Shown here piece by piece: positions 1-10,705 of a stretch of DNA of 64,000 nt (position 1 is its first letter; the number at the start of each line of letters is the position of its first letter). The translations under genes and the position numbers were made by a program. Below the pieces are notes generated by a model. That model saw nothing but the letters and a program-made list of their open reading frames with translations, searched no databases and had not been told where the DNA came from. The stretch comes from Suillus spraguei (lineage: Eukaryota > Basidiomycota > Agaricomycetes > Boletales > Suillaceae), in contig JABCPU010000286.1 in NCBI GenBank assembly GCA_016800925.1, positions 23,213 through 87,212 on the forward strand, given 5' to 3'.

Positions 1-830
1 TGAACAGTTATGATTATTAATGCAAGAGTAGAGTAGTAAGAAACATCAAACTTGTGAAAAATGTGATTTGTCAAGTTGTTGCTCCTGTAGAAGGATACTA
101 TAGGTTTCTTGGAGTATCTACCTGTCTAAATATGCATAGTAATAGACCACACACCCTCCTTGAGGTTCGGTCCTGCAGGAAAAATTTTCGCAGGAGGTAA
201 ACCATCAGGAGAGGGGGGATGCACTACACAACAAGGTCTTATCCTATGGTACTGAGCTCCTGATACATTGTTCATAACATTAGATAGATGATGGGAATCA
301 TGTTTCAGAGGCTCTGTACCTATAAATTAACACATGAGAACATATTTTGTATTTTCCTGTATATATGCTATATTTATTGATGTAGGGCGCTTCAGGGGGT
401 CAAATAAAGATGGGAATCTCTTCATATATACTCTTAAACATGGTCTGAACATCCTAGAACACTTCCCTGTTAAAGAGGCAAAATTGCGAAAGTGTTCTAT
501 ATCCTAACCTATTTTGAATGGCCCCTGGAGGAGGAGGAGACATACAAATAAACAAAAAGTGGTCTATTACATTATATTATACATATTTATACCAAACTAC
601 TACTTAGATACAGGGGGGGCTTATTGTGGTGTAGTGGTGAAGCTGCAGTAAGGTGGGGAGGGTGTGGGAACAATTGATATTGTGGAGATTCCCAGAATGG
701 GCGATGTTTTTGGTGTTGTGGGGAAATTCCCACAGTAGGTGGCCCAAAATGCGGAGCTATGGTATTGTGGGGAGGTATAGGTGGCCAAAAATGTGAAAAT
801 ATGAATATGCTGGGAATGATGTATACCTGG
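1..830. other. AT-rich and G-rich non-coding stretch, no gene seen
   Basis: No open frame in this stretch resembles a protein I know. Positions 600-800 are rich in short G runs (GTGGGG, GGTGG) and look like old repeat sequence. It ends where the 99-bp dispersed repeat at 831 begins. Confidence 0.5.
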
Positions 831-929
831 GATTCACCAAGGATACATCAACCTGGGCAGTGCCATAGTGGATGGCTAAACTGAATGATGTATCAGGGTT
901 TTTGGCTAAACAACCAGTTTGGATATATC
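831..929 (+). repeat. 99-bp dispersed repeat, copy 1
   Basis: This stretch, starting GATTCACCAAGGATACATCA, recurs almost base for base at 7127-7226 in the same orientation. The second copy sits exactly at the broken 5' edge of the XRN1 fragment. The sequence class is unknown; it could be the end of a small transposon. Confidence 0.8.
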
Positions 930-2549
930 AATATGACAGTATGGGCTGGTACCTGAGCACGGCAAGGTACTTGTATCATAGGCGAAAATAGGCAATGACA
1001 ACAGGAAAGCAAATATAGCAGTACTGAGCCTGATGATCATATGTATTATCAATAAAATTCGTTCAAATATGCGTGCGCGGGAGGTGCGAGTGCCTAGCTA
1101 CCAATTCCGTGGCCATGGGCGCATCATGGGAATTTGCCGGTAAAATGCTGGAAACTATTTCTAGTCCGGGCTTTGAGCCAAAACACGGAACGCAACGTGA
1201 ATCCAAGTTCGAGGTGTGTCCGCCGCTATACCTGAAGGCTGAGGGTCCAACAGAGATACAATCAATATCCCATCCAAGCCCCAGATATCGCCCTACGTAA
1301 CAATCATATGGAAAATTGGGTAGGTGAGACAGACTAGAAGGAAACACAGACAAATGTGCTCTCATCCAATGCAGAGTGCCATCCGGCTTTCTTTCTTTGA
1401 GCTTGTTACATTTCCTACTCCTCCTATGTTCGCAGGCCCCCTTTTAACTTCCGGGGTGTCTAGGTAACAGGGTGGAATGTGCTTCTTCATGCGCTAGATG
1501 TAGAGGCAACTTTTGTAAGGATGATGAAGGCACTTGAATCTGTAAATGTCCTACCGCCGTGTGTGATTCCTGTAACGGGCAGGTGTCTGTGAGTTGTACG
1601 AACCTGTTCACAAAGTAATCCTGATTCAATGTCCAAGGGAAAGTCTCTCGTTCAACGCAATGGTAACTGCGTCAGGGGCTAAAATACCGCATTTCATGTC
1701 TGAGCTGCGAGCTCAAGCCGGCAGAAAGCCGCGGCCCATATAATGTGATGTCGAAGCGATGGCAAATACTGCACATATGATCGGTTATATTTGTAATTTC
1801 AAAATAAATAAGTAGAACTGTATATACAAACAAAATCCCACATGGCCCTTGCTTGAGCACATTATATTCCCGTTCCACCAGAGGCTGGTGTTAGATTGGT
1901 CTAGTTTGAGTCTGATAAGCACAATGTAAAATGTGCACAAAGTAGAGGTAAGAAGTTGCGTCCACATGCAGAATGTTTGAGAGTCGTTTGGTTGCAGAAG
2001 TAGGAGGCAACGTGATGAAATCACCAAATAACTCCTTCGCACTCACATGTAGGGTTAGTACCCAAGAAGACACCGCAAATAAATCGGAAGCACTTTTACA
2101 ATAGTGTTATAGTATCCAGCTATCTAACTGTCATAAATAAATGAATTAAGCGCGTTCCGATTTGGGACCAAGTGGGAATTAAGCAGACGTTGAAGAATGA
2201 CCAAATACAACTTGGTTGATTCAAGAGCGCCGAACTTTCTAACAACTAAGTGCGGCTTATCTTATACCAGCACACTGGTGAGGCTTGTGGTTATTTATAG
2301 CGTCCGACTGACAGGGTAAATGTTTCACTGTGAGTCCAGACTTCAAGCTTCAACTTCCGTTTGATACGCTTACGTCCGAATGCGAACGAGTCCGAAGGCC
2401 GACGTCACATACCCCCATCCAGGAAACGTTCACCGGCTCCTCACGTCTTTGGGCTTCTCCTTTTCCCTTTGGCCATGCGTGCTTCAGCAGTGGCAGCGTC
2501 GGCGGCCTCGACCATTTCCTCGTCCGTGTCCACGGGCGTCGTAATGCGC
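930..2549. other. No supported gene
   Basis: Short overlapping open frames exist on both strands (for example 1063-1365), but they mirror one another and match no family I recognise. No intron-linked series of frames could be built. I see nothing else here. Confidence 0.5.
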
Positions 2550-2935
2550 TCCCCACAATGGAGGCGCATGACAGTATAATCAGTGCGCGAGTTGAACAAA
2601 GAGTAGACGCTAACAGGAAGAGACGCCAAACTCCATTTAAGAAGGGGGATCTGGTGTACTTAGCCATTAAGAATCTGAATTTTCTCAAAGGATTAGGGCG
2701 AAAATTGTTACCAAAATATGTGGGACCTTACCGGATAGCCGAGGACTTCGGAAACAACTCGTAAAGAATTGATCTGCCTGACCGGTTAAAGCAGCGTGGA
2801 ATATACAACGTGTCCCACACGTCCTACCTTAGGATACATAGCCAGGTGTCTGAGTTTGAGACGCAAGAGAGAGAATTTTCACGTGTTCCTTGGTGCGATG
2901 GCGCTGAGACCAAGCATAAGCATCGTTGCGCCAAC
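2550..2935 (+). pseudogene. Ty3/gypsy integrase C-terminal fragment
   Basis: The translation carries the integrase tail typical of basidiomycete gypsy elements: an arginine-rich helix, then GDLVYLAIKNLNF, then KYVGPYRI, then GNNS. An in-frame TAA at 2762-2764 interrupts it, and the same frame then continues with LPDRLKQRG and HTSYLRIH, the usual following segment. Everything upstream (reverse transcriptase, RNase H, catalytic core) is missing. It is a decayed retrotransposon scrap, not a gene. Confidence 0.8.
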
Positions 2936-3174
2936 GACATAGGCGGAAAGGTCCCATGGAAACAAGTCCTGCAGTAAGGGTGCATTCCTTGGATCCGTGG
3001 CAAGACGATCCGCTACCATCTTCTCTTCCGCTCTGAAGATGGCTGTTCTCTTGTCTGTGGAGTCGTATATCGGTCCCTTATCGCCGATGAGGGAAATTTT
3101 TGTTCACACCATTGCTCGATCTGAAGATGGTTTTTGGTCATAGACGAACAATGTGAGGGTGCGCATGAAGTACC

Positions 3175-4440
3175 TTGCAACACATTTTGAGGAAGTTTGG
3201 ATCATGCGGTTTAGCCTTGTCATGGATCTTCCGTGCGTACTCCCAGAAGATCAAGGTGACATCTCTGGTATTCGTTGACCGCATGATAAGCTGTAGCGTG
3301 TCAGCATAAACCAATTATAAGTGAATATCACGTACGCAAGCAGCTTCCGCTTTTCGTATCTTCATGTTGCAAAGCGATAATGTGGCCATTGCCGTGGAGA
3401 CAGGGACCGTGCAAAACACGAACACGCTCTGGTTTTTGAGCATGCGCAGGTAGTCCAAATAATCACATGCATGTCGTAGAGCATCAAGAACCATCCCTCT
3501 TTGTATTCACGTGGCATGCTCAACGTCACCTATCTCATACATATCTTTCATTTCGTTGAAGCCGTATTTAGCCCAAATTTCTCGAGGCCAAAAGAAACGT
3601 CTCTCCTCGACATCTTCCCGGAAATTACAGATGATATTAATCTTTTGGAGGAGAAGACCCATAGAGTTTGCTAGCTCAAGTTGATCGCAGAGGAAAGACA
3701 CTTCCTTGCCTGAGGCTGACCAGATGCGAGTGAGGCCTTCACCTACGAGGCCTGCAACGTAGTGACAGTAGAGGTCATAGTCCGCAATAGTCTCGAGATA
3801 AACAGTGCCATTGGTTGCGGCTGTGTGTGCATAATCCGCCATACCGTTCTCCATTTTCTGAGTGATGTAAGAATGACGGTCTTGTACCTGCAGTAGGTGT
3901 AAGAAAGAACTGTGTAAATGAAGATGTGAGCGTACTGTGGTGGTAGTCTATTGACTTCTTCTACGACAGTGTGATATTCGAGGAGCAAAGATCGATCTTT
4001 CTCATCAGGGCCGTTGCCTGTAAAGTTCCAGCCAGGTGTTACTGTCAAGTCGTGGAATTGACGAAGTATTGGCTTCTTCTTCTCGTCAGGGATAGTCATG
4101 TCATCTTCAATTGTGTCCAGGCCACGCAGAACAAGGTAGTACATGCAAATCTGGAAAGTCAAGGATCAATCATCCGGACGGGTTAGGAGGGATGACTCAC
4201 TGGTTAAAACTGAATATGCGTGAAAACATGTGCAGAGACTTGTGCAAAAAATAAAAACAAGAGGCAATGTGCTTACCGTTCTTGCAAGGTCGCCGTCAAG
4301 CTCCTTGATAACAGCTGCAAAACTTCTGCTTGTCATGTCAAGGAATTCCCAGCAGCAGCGCATGGAGGCGCGGTCCCAGCATGACGTAGGGTGTTCTTGC
4401 TGAGCCGTGATGTCGCGTTTCGCCTCATGATAAAGATAGA
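3175..4440 (-). pseudogene. ERG9: Squalene synthase (farnesyl-diphosphate farnesyltransferase) fragment
   Basis: Squalene synthase joins two farnesyl diphosphates to make squalene, the first committed step to ergosterol, on the ER membrane. Four exons read on the minus strand: about 4440-4277, 4150-3936, 3887-3336 and 3290-3175, with introns of 126, 48 and 45 bp bounded by GT..AG. Visible landmarks are YHEAKRDI, HPTSCWDRASMR, the first aspartate-rich motif DTIEDDM, MADYAH, YCHYVAGLVGEGLTRIW and LIMRSTN. The second aspartate-rich region reads NIICNFRED where the family has NIIRDxRED, so a metal-binding aspartate is lost. A TGA at 3507-3509 replaces an expected tryptophan. The N-terminal ~30 residues and the C-terminal end with the membrane anchor are absent. 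Introns are kept, so it arose from DNA, not from an mRNA copy. Confidence 0.88.
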
Positions 4441-4446
4441 AATGAC

Positions 4447-4872
4447 GGGAGCTGACCTTGCGAAGCTGGCGAGCCGAGCTAGCAGACATTTCATCGTGGC
4501 GTCTACGATGAAGTTTATTGACGACGATGGATACGAGGATCCCCGGGTTTGGTTACAGCTAATGCTCGAATTGACGAGCGAGCTCCTACCAGGAACAGAG
4601 GTGTACAAGTTATATGACTGTATCCTCTCTACGTGTGCCGATCCCCAGCGGGCATACCTGCACTTGTCCATTGTCGCTGCACTTGCAGACCCTCTGCCGG
4701 TGTCACAAATCTCGAAAATTCTTGGCCTTGGTCAGGGTCGTGATGCTGAGATGACGCTAGTGCAGCTACGATCTGTGACGGATATCTTTACAGACAGCAC
4801 TCTCGCTGTGAATATATATCACTCACCCATTTGTGACTATGGTTGGAATTTCCAGTCTGGAGGTACGTAAAA
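4447..4872 (+). pseudogene. NACHT/STAND (NLR-like) receptor fragment
   Basis: The frame reads LAKLASRASRHFIVASTMKF, then DPRVWLQLML, LYDCIL, LSIVAALADPLPVSQIS and NIYHSPICDY. This is the helical segment that follows the nucleotide-binding core in the large basidiomycete families of NACHT NTPases, which act as intracellular sensors with variable repeat tails. Walker A and B motifs, the N-terminal effector and the repeat domain are all missing. The fragment overlaps or abuts, on the opposite strand, the broken start of the squalene synthase piece near 4440. Assignment rests on pattern recognition only. Confidence 0.65.
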
Positions 4873-5016
4873 TTGTAGGTGAGAACCATGAAGCTTGACG
4901 TGATTTTGGAGAGCGCTCTGGGTGACATTCCGATTGTGGAAGCTGCTTTGAACGATGGCAAGTAGTGCTGTGAAACAAGACTATCAACAATAATCTTGAA
5001 CTTGTTATGATCCGTT

Positions 5017-7122
5017 TTATCTGAAAGGAAGAACTACGAGATCATTTAGAAAGATAAATTGTGGTAGGGCATTGTGACATACTGCCAGAACAACAGACAA
5101 GGCGCTGTCAATAGTTGAAGACACCTGAGCAGCCACACCATACGCGTGTTCGCCAAGGAAGAAAATGTTCGTTCCGTCAGGAAATTCCTCCGACAGAGGT
5201 GGAGCATCCTTCTCGAGGAACCTGGGATCTTCGAATGCAACTTCTGGGATGACCATCTGGACGGCTTGTTCGTGTTCTTTTTCGGGTCCTTCGTAGTCTT
5301 TAACCAATGCGCCTGATTTTAAGCGTTTCAAACCTGCACGAATGTGTAAAGAGCGAACGTCCATAAAGTACCAGCACGCACCTTTTAGCGGACGAACGTG
5401 CACCAGAACATCGACGTCACCAGTGATCACTCCACATCTCTTTGAATATAGCATCTCAATCCGCTCAGCTTTCCCTTCCAATGGCTCAAGCTCTGGTGGG
5501 AATGCGGATTGGAAACAACCTTCGCCGGAATATGTTCCATGCTTGCGGACGGGAGGACGCCCATCAGTTGTTCGAAAGGACGGAAAGGTTTACCCAGCTC
5601 GAACATGAACGACTTGTCACCAAGTTCACGTAAATCTTGAAGAAAATGTGAACATAGCACAGGGAATGTAGATATCCGCAGGGCGTAATGGTAATTGTAA
5701 AACCAGCCCCAGGAGGCGATCCTACTGTAATAATAGTGCATAACCCATTGTAGACCCTCTTCGTAGCGGTACATCAAGTCGTCCATCTCTTTAGGGTCAT
5801 CATAGGAGATTCCCAGTTTCTCCTGCCGTGCAACCGGTTGGTCTGACGAACGGTATACAAGGCGGGGACGCACCTTGTAATATCCTCTCTTCCATTCGGA
5901 CATTTTGTCGTTGATGGATTGTTCATGTCGTGCGTCAAAACCCCCACATTCTTCATCATCCACCACAGGGGCCTTATCGAATTTCTTCAACACTCGATCT
6001 ACTGCAGCCCTACCTTCTTCATCTTCTTCCTCCACATCTTCCCACTCGCCCTCACTATTCCCGTCTCCGTTAGCCTGCTCTGGATCAGTTTCTGCCAAGG
6101 GTTCGTCCAAAAATCCTGGGAGCCGCCATGTGACAAGATTTTTATCCTCTTCACCGTACCCATCCCAAGTAGCCGACAGATGCAACTCCTCCGCCAGGGT
6201 GCTGATGAACTTCCGTTCCCGAGCGGGAAACGTATTAGGCATTGTCAGGGCTGCAGTACGGTGCTGTGAGGGTTTCCTGCGGTTTTGCAACACAAACTGT
6301 TTGATCAAAAATGTCTCGTTGAGGGCGCGGAAGAACTAACATGGACTAATTGTGAGTTGTCGACAGGAAGAATGGAAAACTGCACCAAGCTTAGCACGCT
6401 TGCGCGCAAGTTCCATTTCTTCTACGTGTTTGCTCCGCTTTCCTTGGAACCAATTCGAGTCCGCATATTCTTTCTCGAAGATCTCTCGCTCCCATATAGT
6501 CATTTCCTCCAGGACGATCTGCAGTCGCTTAGTATTAATGACCCCGCCCTCGTTTATGTAACTATCTGAAATGGTAAGCCACTGTGCGACGAAATGAAAT
6601 TCCAACGACGGCAAGACCTTCTTGTACAAGCGCTCCAGTCCGTTCTCGTGGATGTGTAAATCTGGAAGATTAGGTAGAAAAACATTTCCGACAAAAACGA
6701 CCAGTAGAATGCAGTCATCGATGACTCGCTCTAGGCTACAATCAAATGTGAGAATATCTTCTATATCACGAAACTCAAGGTCCAAGTATTCCCGCATCAG
6801 CGAAAGATGCAGAAGGTAGAAGTTGAGGTTCTCCAGATATGCGCTGGCGTTCAGTTAATTTGCCTATGCACAAAAACTACAAAATACCTGATGTTAGCCT
6901 TCTTCTTCGCAGCAGGCCCAAACTTTACTTCCTCTCGCAAGAGACAGAAGTGTGGATCATGACTCAGAAGGCCAAGCATGATGAGATCGGCATCAAGACC
7001 GTACAAACAATGCCGCACGTTCGGGTTATAATCAGGCTGTGCTCTCGATAGTCGAATGTCTTCCATGATCTTGTTTTCACCTTCACCTGGGACTTCATGA
7101 CCGGATAATACAACTTGCACGC
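5017..7122 (-). pseudogene. XRN1: 5'-3' exoribonuclease 1 (XRN1/KEM1 family) fragment
   Basis: XRN1 degrades decapped mRNA in the cytoplasm. On the minus strand the order is SGHEVPGEGENKIME and GLDADLIMLGLLSHDPHFC (7120-6888), a 44-bp intron, YLENLNFYLLHLSLMREYL and GNVFLPNLPDLHIHENGLE (6843-6370), then EEGLQWVMHYYYS, ASWGWFYNYHYA and LGKPFRPFEQLMGVLP (6308-5540), then HVRPLKG and FPDGTNIFFLGEHAYGVAAQV (5480-5040). The first ~160 residues are gone: the 99-bp repeat starts at the break. The catalytic aspartate of the GNDFLP motif is valine here (GNVFLP). A frame change near 5510 coincides with loss of a middle segment, and another small disruption lies near 6310. The C-terminal part is missing. 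Not functional. Confidence 0.9.
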
Positions 7123-7126
7123 CACG

Positions 7127-7226
7127 GATTCACCAAGGATACATCAACCTGGGCAGTGCCATAGTGGATGGCTAAACTGAAATGATGTATCAGGGTTTTT
7201 GGCTAAACAGCCAGTTTGGATATATC
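7127..7226 (+). repeat. 99-bp dispersed repeat, copy 2
   Basis: Near-identical to 831-929 with one inserted base and one substitution. It begins a few bases after the last XRN1 codon, so it marks the edge of a rearrangement or an insertion. Confidence 0.8.
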
Positions 7227-7348
7227 CTTCCCCCACTAACAGGTGCAGGTACTATCGGTAACATTGTGCATGCTATTTGGACCCATCATCGATACCCGAT
7301 CGACTTACTTTGAGTTCATACGGACTCCATCATCACTGACTCTACAAC

Positions 7349-7895
7349 CTAGAATCTTCGCATCATTGCGCAGGAATTGAGTTTATTCTCACTCATGGGA
7401 CGTTTCTCTCTCTCTAAAATCTCCACAACGGTCTGAATGTGTTCAATATGTTCAGAAAAGGAATCCGAGTCGATGATGATATCGTCAACTTGAATGGCCA
7501 TCCATCTACCAATGTATTCACAGAACAACTGATTCATCACCACCTGATATGTAGCCGGGGAATTACGATCTCCCTGCTGGAGGATATGGCTGACCATGTT
7601 CCCATCAGGTGTTGTAATTGTCGTCCTTGGTAGGTGCTCCGGAACCACTCTGAGTCTCTCATGAGCATCCTGCCCATCGATCAAGGAACGGAATGGCTTA
7701 CTCACGACCCGAAAGAGGATGGCTTCTATATCCGGCATGGGCGACGCAAGTTCCTGTGTAATCTTATGCCGTTCCCGTTGATCCACCACCGTCCGCATGT
7801 GATAAGAACCTGGCTTGTGAATGAACAGCATGGATACAGTGTTTCTCGCACTAGTGACTTGCCATCTCCCACTAGCCAGGTATGACTTCATTGTG
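7349..7895 (-). pseudogene. Ty3/gypsy reverse transcriptase fragment
   Basis: The frame carries the gypsy RT series: FIHKPGSYHMRTVVDQRERH, MPDIEAIL, SLIDGQDAHERLRVVPEHL, TTPDGNM, QQGDRNSPATYQ and then the active-site region. The active site reads IQVDDIII instead of YLDDIVIY. Only about 180 residues of the palm and fingers remain, with no protease, RNase H or integrase next to it. It belongs to a different gypsy lineage from the 50-58 kb element. Confidence 0.82.
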
Positions 7896-8389
7896 TCAGC
7901 CCACTACAGACGTAGAGGCTCCGCGCCCGGGAGGGTCTCCACAGGCATAGCTTCCTCTCATTCATCAGTTGTATGGTATGATTGACGGTCCTCAGAGGGT
8001 GAAAGTGGGTCTGACTGGCTTTGGCGCATGATGATTTTGCTCACTGTAATAGATATTCTCTGTGTCCCTCCAAGTCATCCGGAACTATTGTCACGGCGCG
8101 GGACTCCGACGTGGTCGCTTCGGCATCAGTCATGTGTAGTGGTTGCACGCTCACCATGTTCACGTGGGGGTGCAGGCCTACGAGCTGTCCGGCGGAGGTC
8201 GCATGAGACGCCACACAAGGTAGCACGTCTAAGCAGCGGATGAATAAGCAAAACGCACCGCATGTGGCCATATCTCTAACCGGAACACACTCCCCCAGTC
8301 TCTGCGCCATGCAGACGGCACCCCATTGCGACCAACCAGCAAACAGGCAACCAAGCAGATCTTCCAGGACACCATGAAAAGTAGAGCAG

Positions 8390-8850
8390 CAGCTTCCTTC
8401 CAAAATCCCATAGATACCCGAGGTTCACAGAGATCGACCACACATACTTCTCCAAACATTCCGCCCAGATCGCAGACACGGTTCACAGACGTCACGCAGC
8501 ACTGCGCATTCAACTGCGCAAGGGACACATCTCCCTCAACTAACATTTACACTGTATCTCGAAATCCCTCTCCCCCCTATGACTTCATGCCACAAAGGAG
8601 AGGAATCGGTCCATCATTACATCATACCATGCCTGACATACGAAAGGCAACGCAACATTCTGAGTGCGGAGATAGGCCCCAAAGGTCGGCAAATGAAGCA
8701 CCTATTAAACGGAGCTTCATGCATACAACCCTTATTCAAATTCATCGCACGCACCCGCCGCTTCATCAATACCTTCGGAGACGTAACCCCCCCAGAACAA
8801 GAGAAACACCGCAGAAACGGAGAGAGACAGATGTGAAAACCCCCTAACCC
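8390..8850 (+). pseudogene. Non-LTR (LINE) retrotransposon 3' end fragment
   Basis: Read with one frame change near 8580, the plus strand gives HAALRIQLRKGHISLN, SKSPSP and then a cysteine/histidine patch with EESVHHYIIPCLTYERQRN and FKFIARTRRF. This is the RNase H-to-zinc-knuckle tail found at the C-terminus of fungal LINE ORF2 proteins. An in-frame stop and the frame change show decay. No poly-A tail is obvious. The rest of the LINE is absent. Confidence 0.6.
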
Positions 8851-9396
8851 CAGTTGCCGTGAATCGGTACCTCATCTCCTCGCGCAAGCCCGGACCAATA
8901 TTAGAGCTATACATAGAACATACGCCACCGCACATGCTATACCACACAAGTACATACAATAGGTACTGTCCAGCATGAGGCTTCGCATTACCGGACAATA
9001 AACAAGGAACACAAAAACAGAGACACTACAGGAATATTCATATGCTCCTACCGGTGATTTACCAGCAGATATCCACGGCAGCGGCAGGGTTTTTCCACTA
9101 TCCCGCGCTTCAAACATAGGTTCGGTAATATTTTTGAGGTATTTTCCAGATTATGTCCTTCATTTTCGCTATATTACCGGTATATTGTCATGCAAGAATG
9201 ATTTTACAACCCGAGTGCTGATGCTAAATTGGGCCTATGAATGGAGCCGTGCATAACATGTACTTGATTTGACTGTAGTGAATTGAAGTTGAGGCCGAAT
9301 ATTGTTAATCAAGGATTCCTGATGTTGATATTGGTATTTCCGGTACTACTGCATGGAGGTATTCTAACGGTATAGTATTGTAGAAATGAATGTGAC
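8851..9396. other. Gene-free spacer with repeated CCGGTA motif
   Basis: No gene. Short motifs TACCGG or CCGGTA occur near 8993, 9050, 9176 (palindromic TACCGGTA) and 9340, just downstream of Zn2Cys6-like gene 1. Function unknown. Confidence 0.4.
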
Positions 9397-10705
9397 CTAC
9401 ACCCGGCGGCGCTTTCTATCCATACATGCATCAATTTCGGTAACCTGCTTTTTCAGCGCTGCCAGTGCAGTTTCAACCGTCGAGATGTAGCCAGGCAATG
9501 CGTTGAGCAGACCGGCCATATGTGAATCCTCTTTTTCATTGCTCTCCGTGTCTTCCTCTTCTTCCTCTACCTCGGTGAACTTCCTCTTTCGACTGTTAGT
9601 AATGCAGACATATGCACGATTGATTACTGGAGAAACCTTCACCGCGCTCTTGAACTTCCCCTTTAGTGCCGGCGGGAGCCTAGAGGGAGTGATAGGCTTT
9701 CCAGCCATGGTTGCCATGTGAGCCGGAGGTGGTTTTGGCACTGGACAGAGTTTTGGCTTGGCCTTGACCTTGTCTATGATGCATGTATTAGCATTACTGT
9801 GAATATTATGTGCAATGAAGCAACCATAACACTCACTACATACAAGAGAGCAGGCAGCCTTGAGCCGCTTGCAGTCCGTGCACACCATGCCGGTAGCATT
9901 GCTGTAACAAGCGCGATCGGCCTTAGCGCAGCGGTCACATTGGACTGGATTAAGTTTCCTCCTATCCGCGCTCATGCGTGGGACAGATATCTACAGTGCT
10001 GAGTGATTAATTAGAAATTCCACGAAAAATCAGACACATACCTTAGCACGCTGGATGCATGTTATCACTGGAGCGATATATTCTTCTTCCTGCTCTGCAT
10101 CGTCCTCTTGTCCGTCCACCTGTGTCTTGTGCGCGGAGTGTTCTTCCTGCGCATCCTCTGGTGTGTCCTGCTGTGGAACCTCTATCTGTGGTTGCTCAGA
10201 GTCCTGCTCTGGCTCCTCGTGAGCTTCGGCCTGCTGGTTCCGTCCTTGTGTCTTCTCGGCATGTTCAGTGTGTTTATTAGCATGGGAGGGTACTTCTGCC
10301 GCTCCCGCCACGGTCTCCTCTATCGTGCCGATGTCACTCTTGATGGTCTCGTGCATCGCAGTGGCTTGTCGGTCAAACTCTTGCTCTTCATCCGAGAGCT
10401 CGAGCGAGATCTGCTTGTTTTGCGCGAGCTTCGAGCACTCGGTAAGTGCATCCTTTGGTACATATATTTGTGAGTATTACATTTAATGCAAGTTGGATAC
10501 TTACTCTTAGCGTGGTCCAGCACTGGCACCAGTGGCGTTTGTCCAGAGCACAGACGTCAGTGTTTTTAAAAGGAGACGTGCTCATAAACTTCTGGAGATC
10601 TTTGCGAAGAAATTCAAACTTCCGCTTAAGATCAGCAGTCTCCTCATCGGCCAGAACTAGAGGAGTAGGAGTAAAAATATCGATATCAGTGGTACCAGAA
10701 GTCAT
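9397..10705 (-). CDS. Zn2Cys6-like protein, gene 1 (intact, four exons)
   Basis: I infer four exons: 10705-10505, 10452-10042, 9990-9837 and 9773-9397, with introns of 52, 51 and 63 bp that start GT and end AG. They join in frame to 380 residues with no stop. Residues 222-251 hold C-x2-C-x6-C-x8-C-x2-C-x6-C, the spacing of the fungal binuclear zinc cluster, which in Gal4-type regulators binds CGG triplets in DNA. Flanking are a glutamine/glutamate-rich stretch (about 100-200), a basic-acidic segment (SRKRKFTEVEEEEED) and a C-terminal helix ending DACMDRKRRR. The start is the first ATG of the longest frame, with no in-frame ATG upstream. Architecture matches the gene at 40081-41309. Whether it is a host gene or a transposon leftover is unclear; I found no LTRs around it. 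DNA binding is inferred from cysteine spacing only. Confidence 0.72.

Noticed and set aside
3175..7226. The host-gene mosaic as a Helitron
   Set aside because: No 5' TC / 3' CTRR with hairpin or Rep/helicase frame was found. It is kept only as one possible explanation.
8041..8546. Minus-strand frames of 105-120 codons around 8.0-8.5 kb
   Set aside because: They lie opposite the LINE-derived sequence or next to it and show no similarity; the plus-strand reading explains this stretch better.
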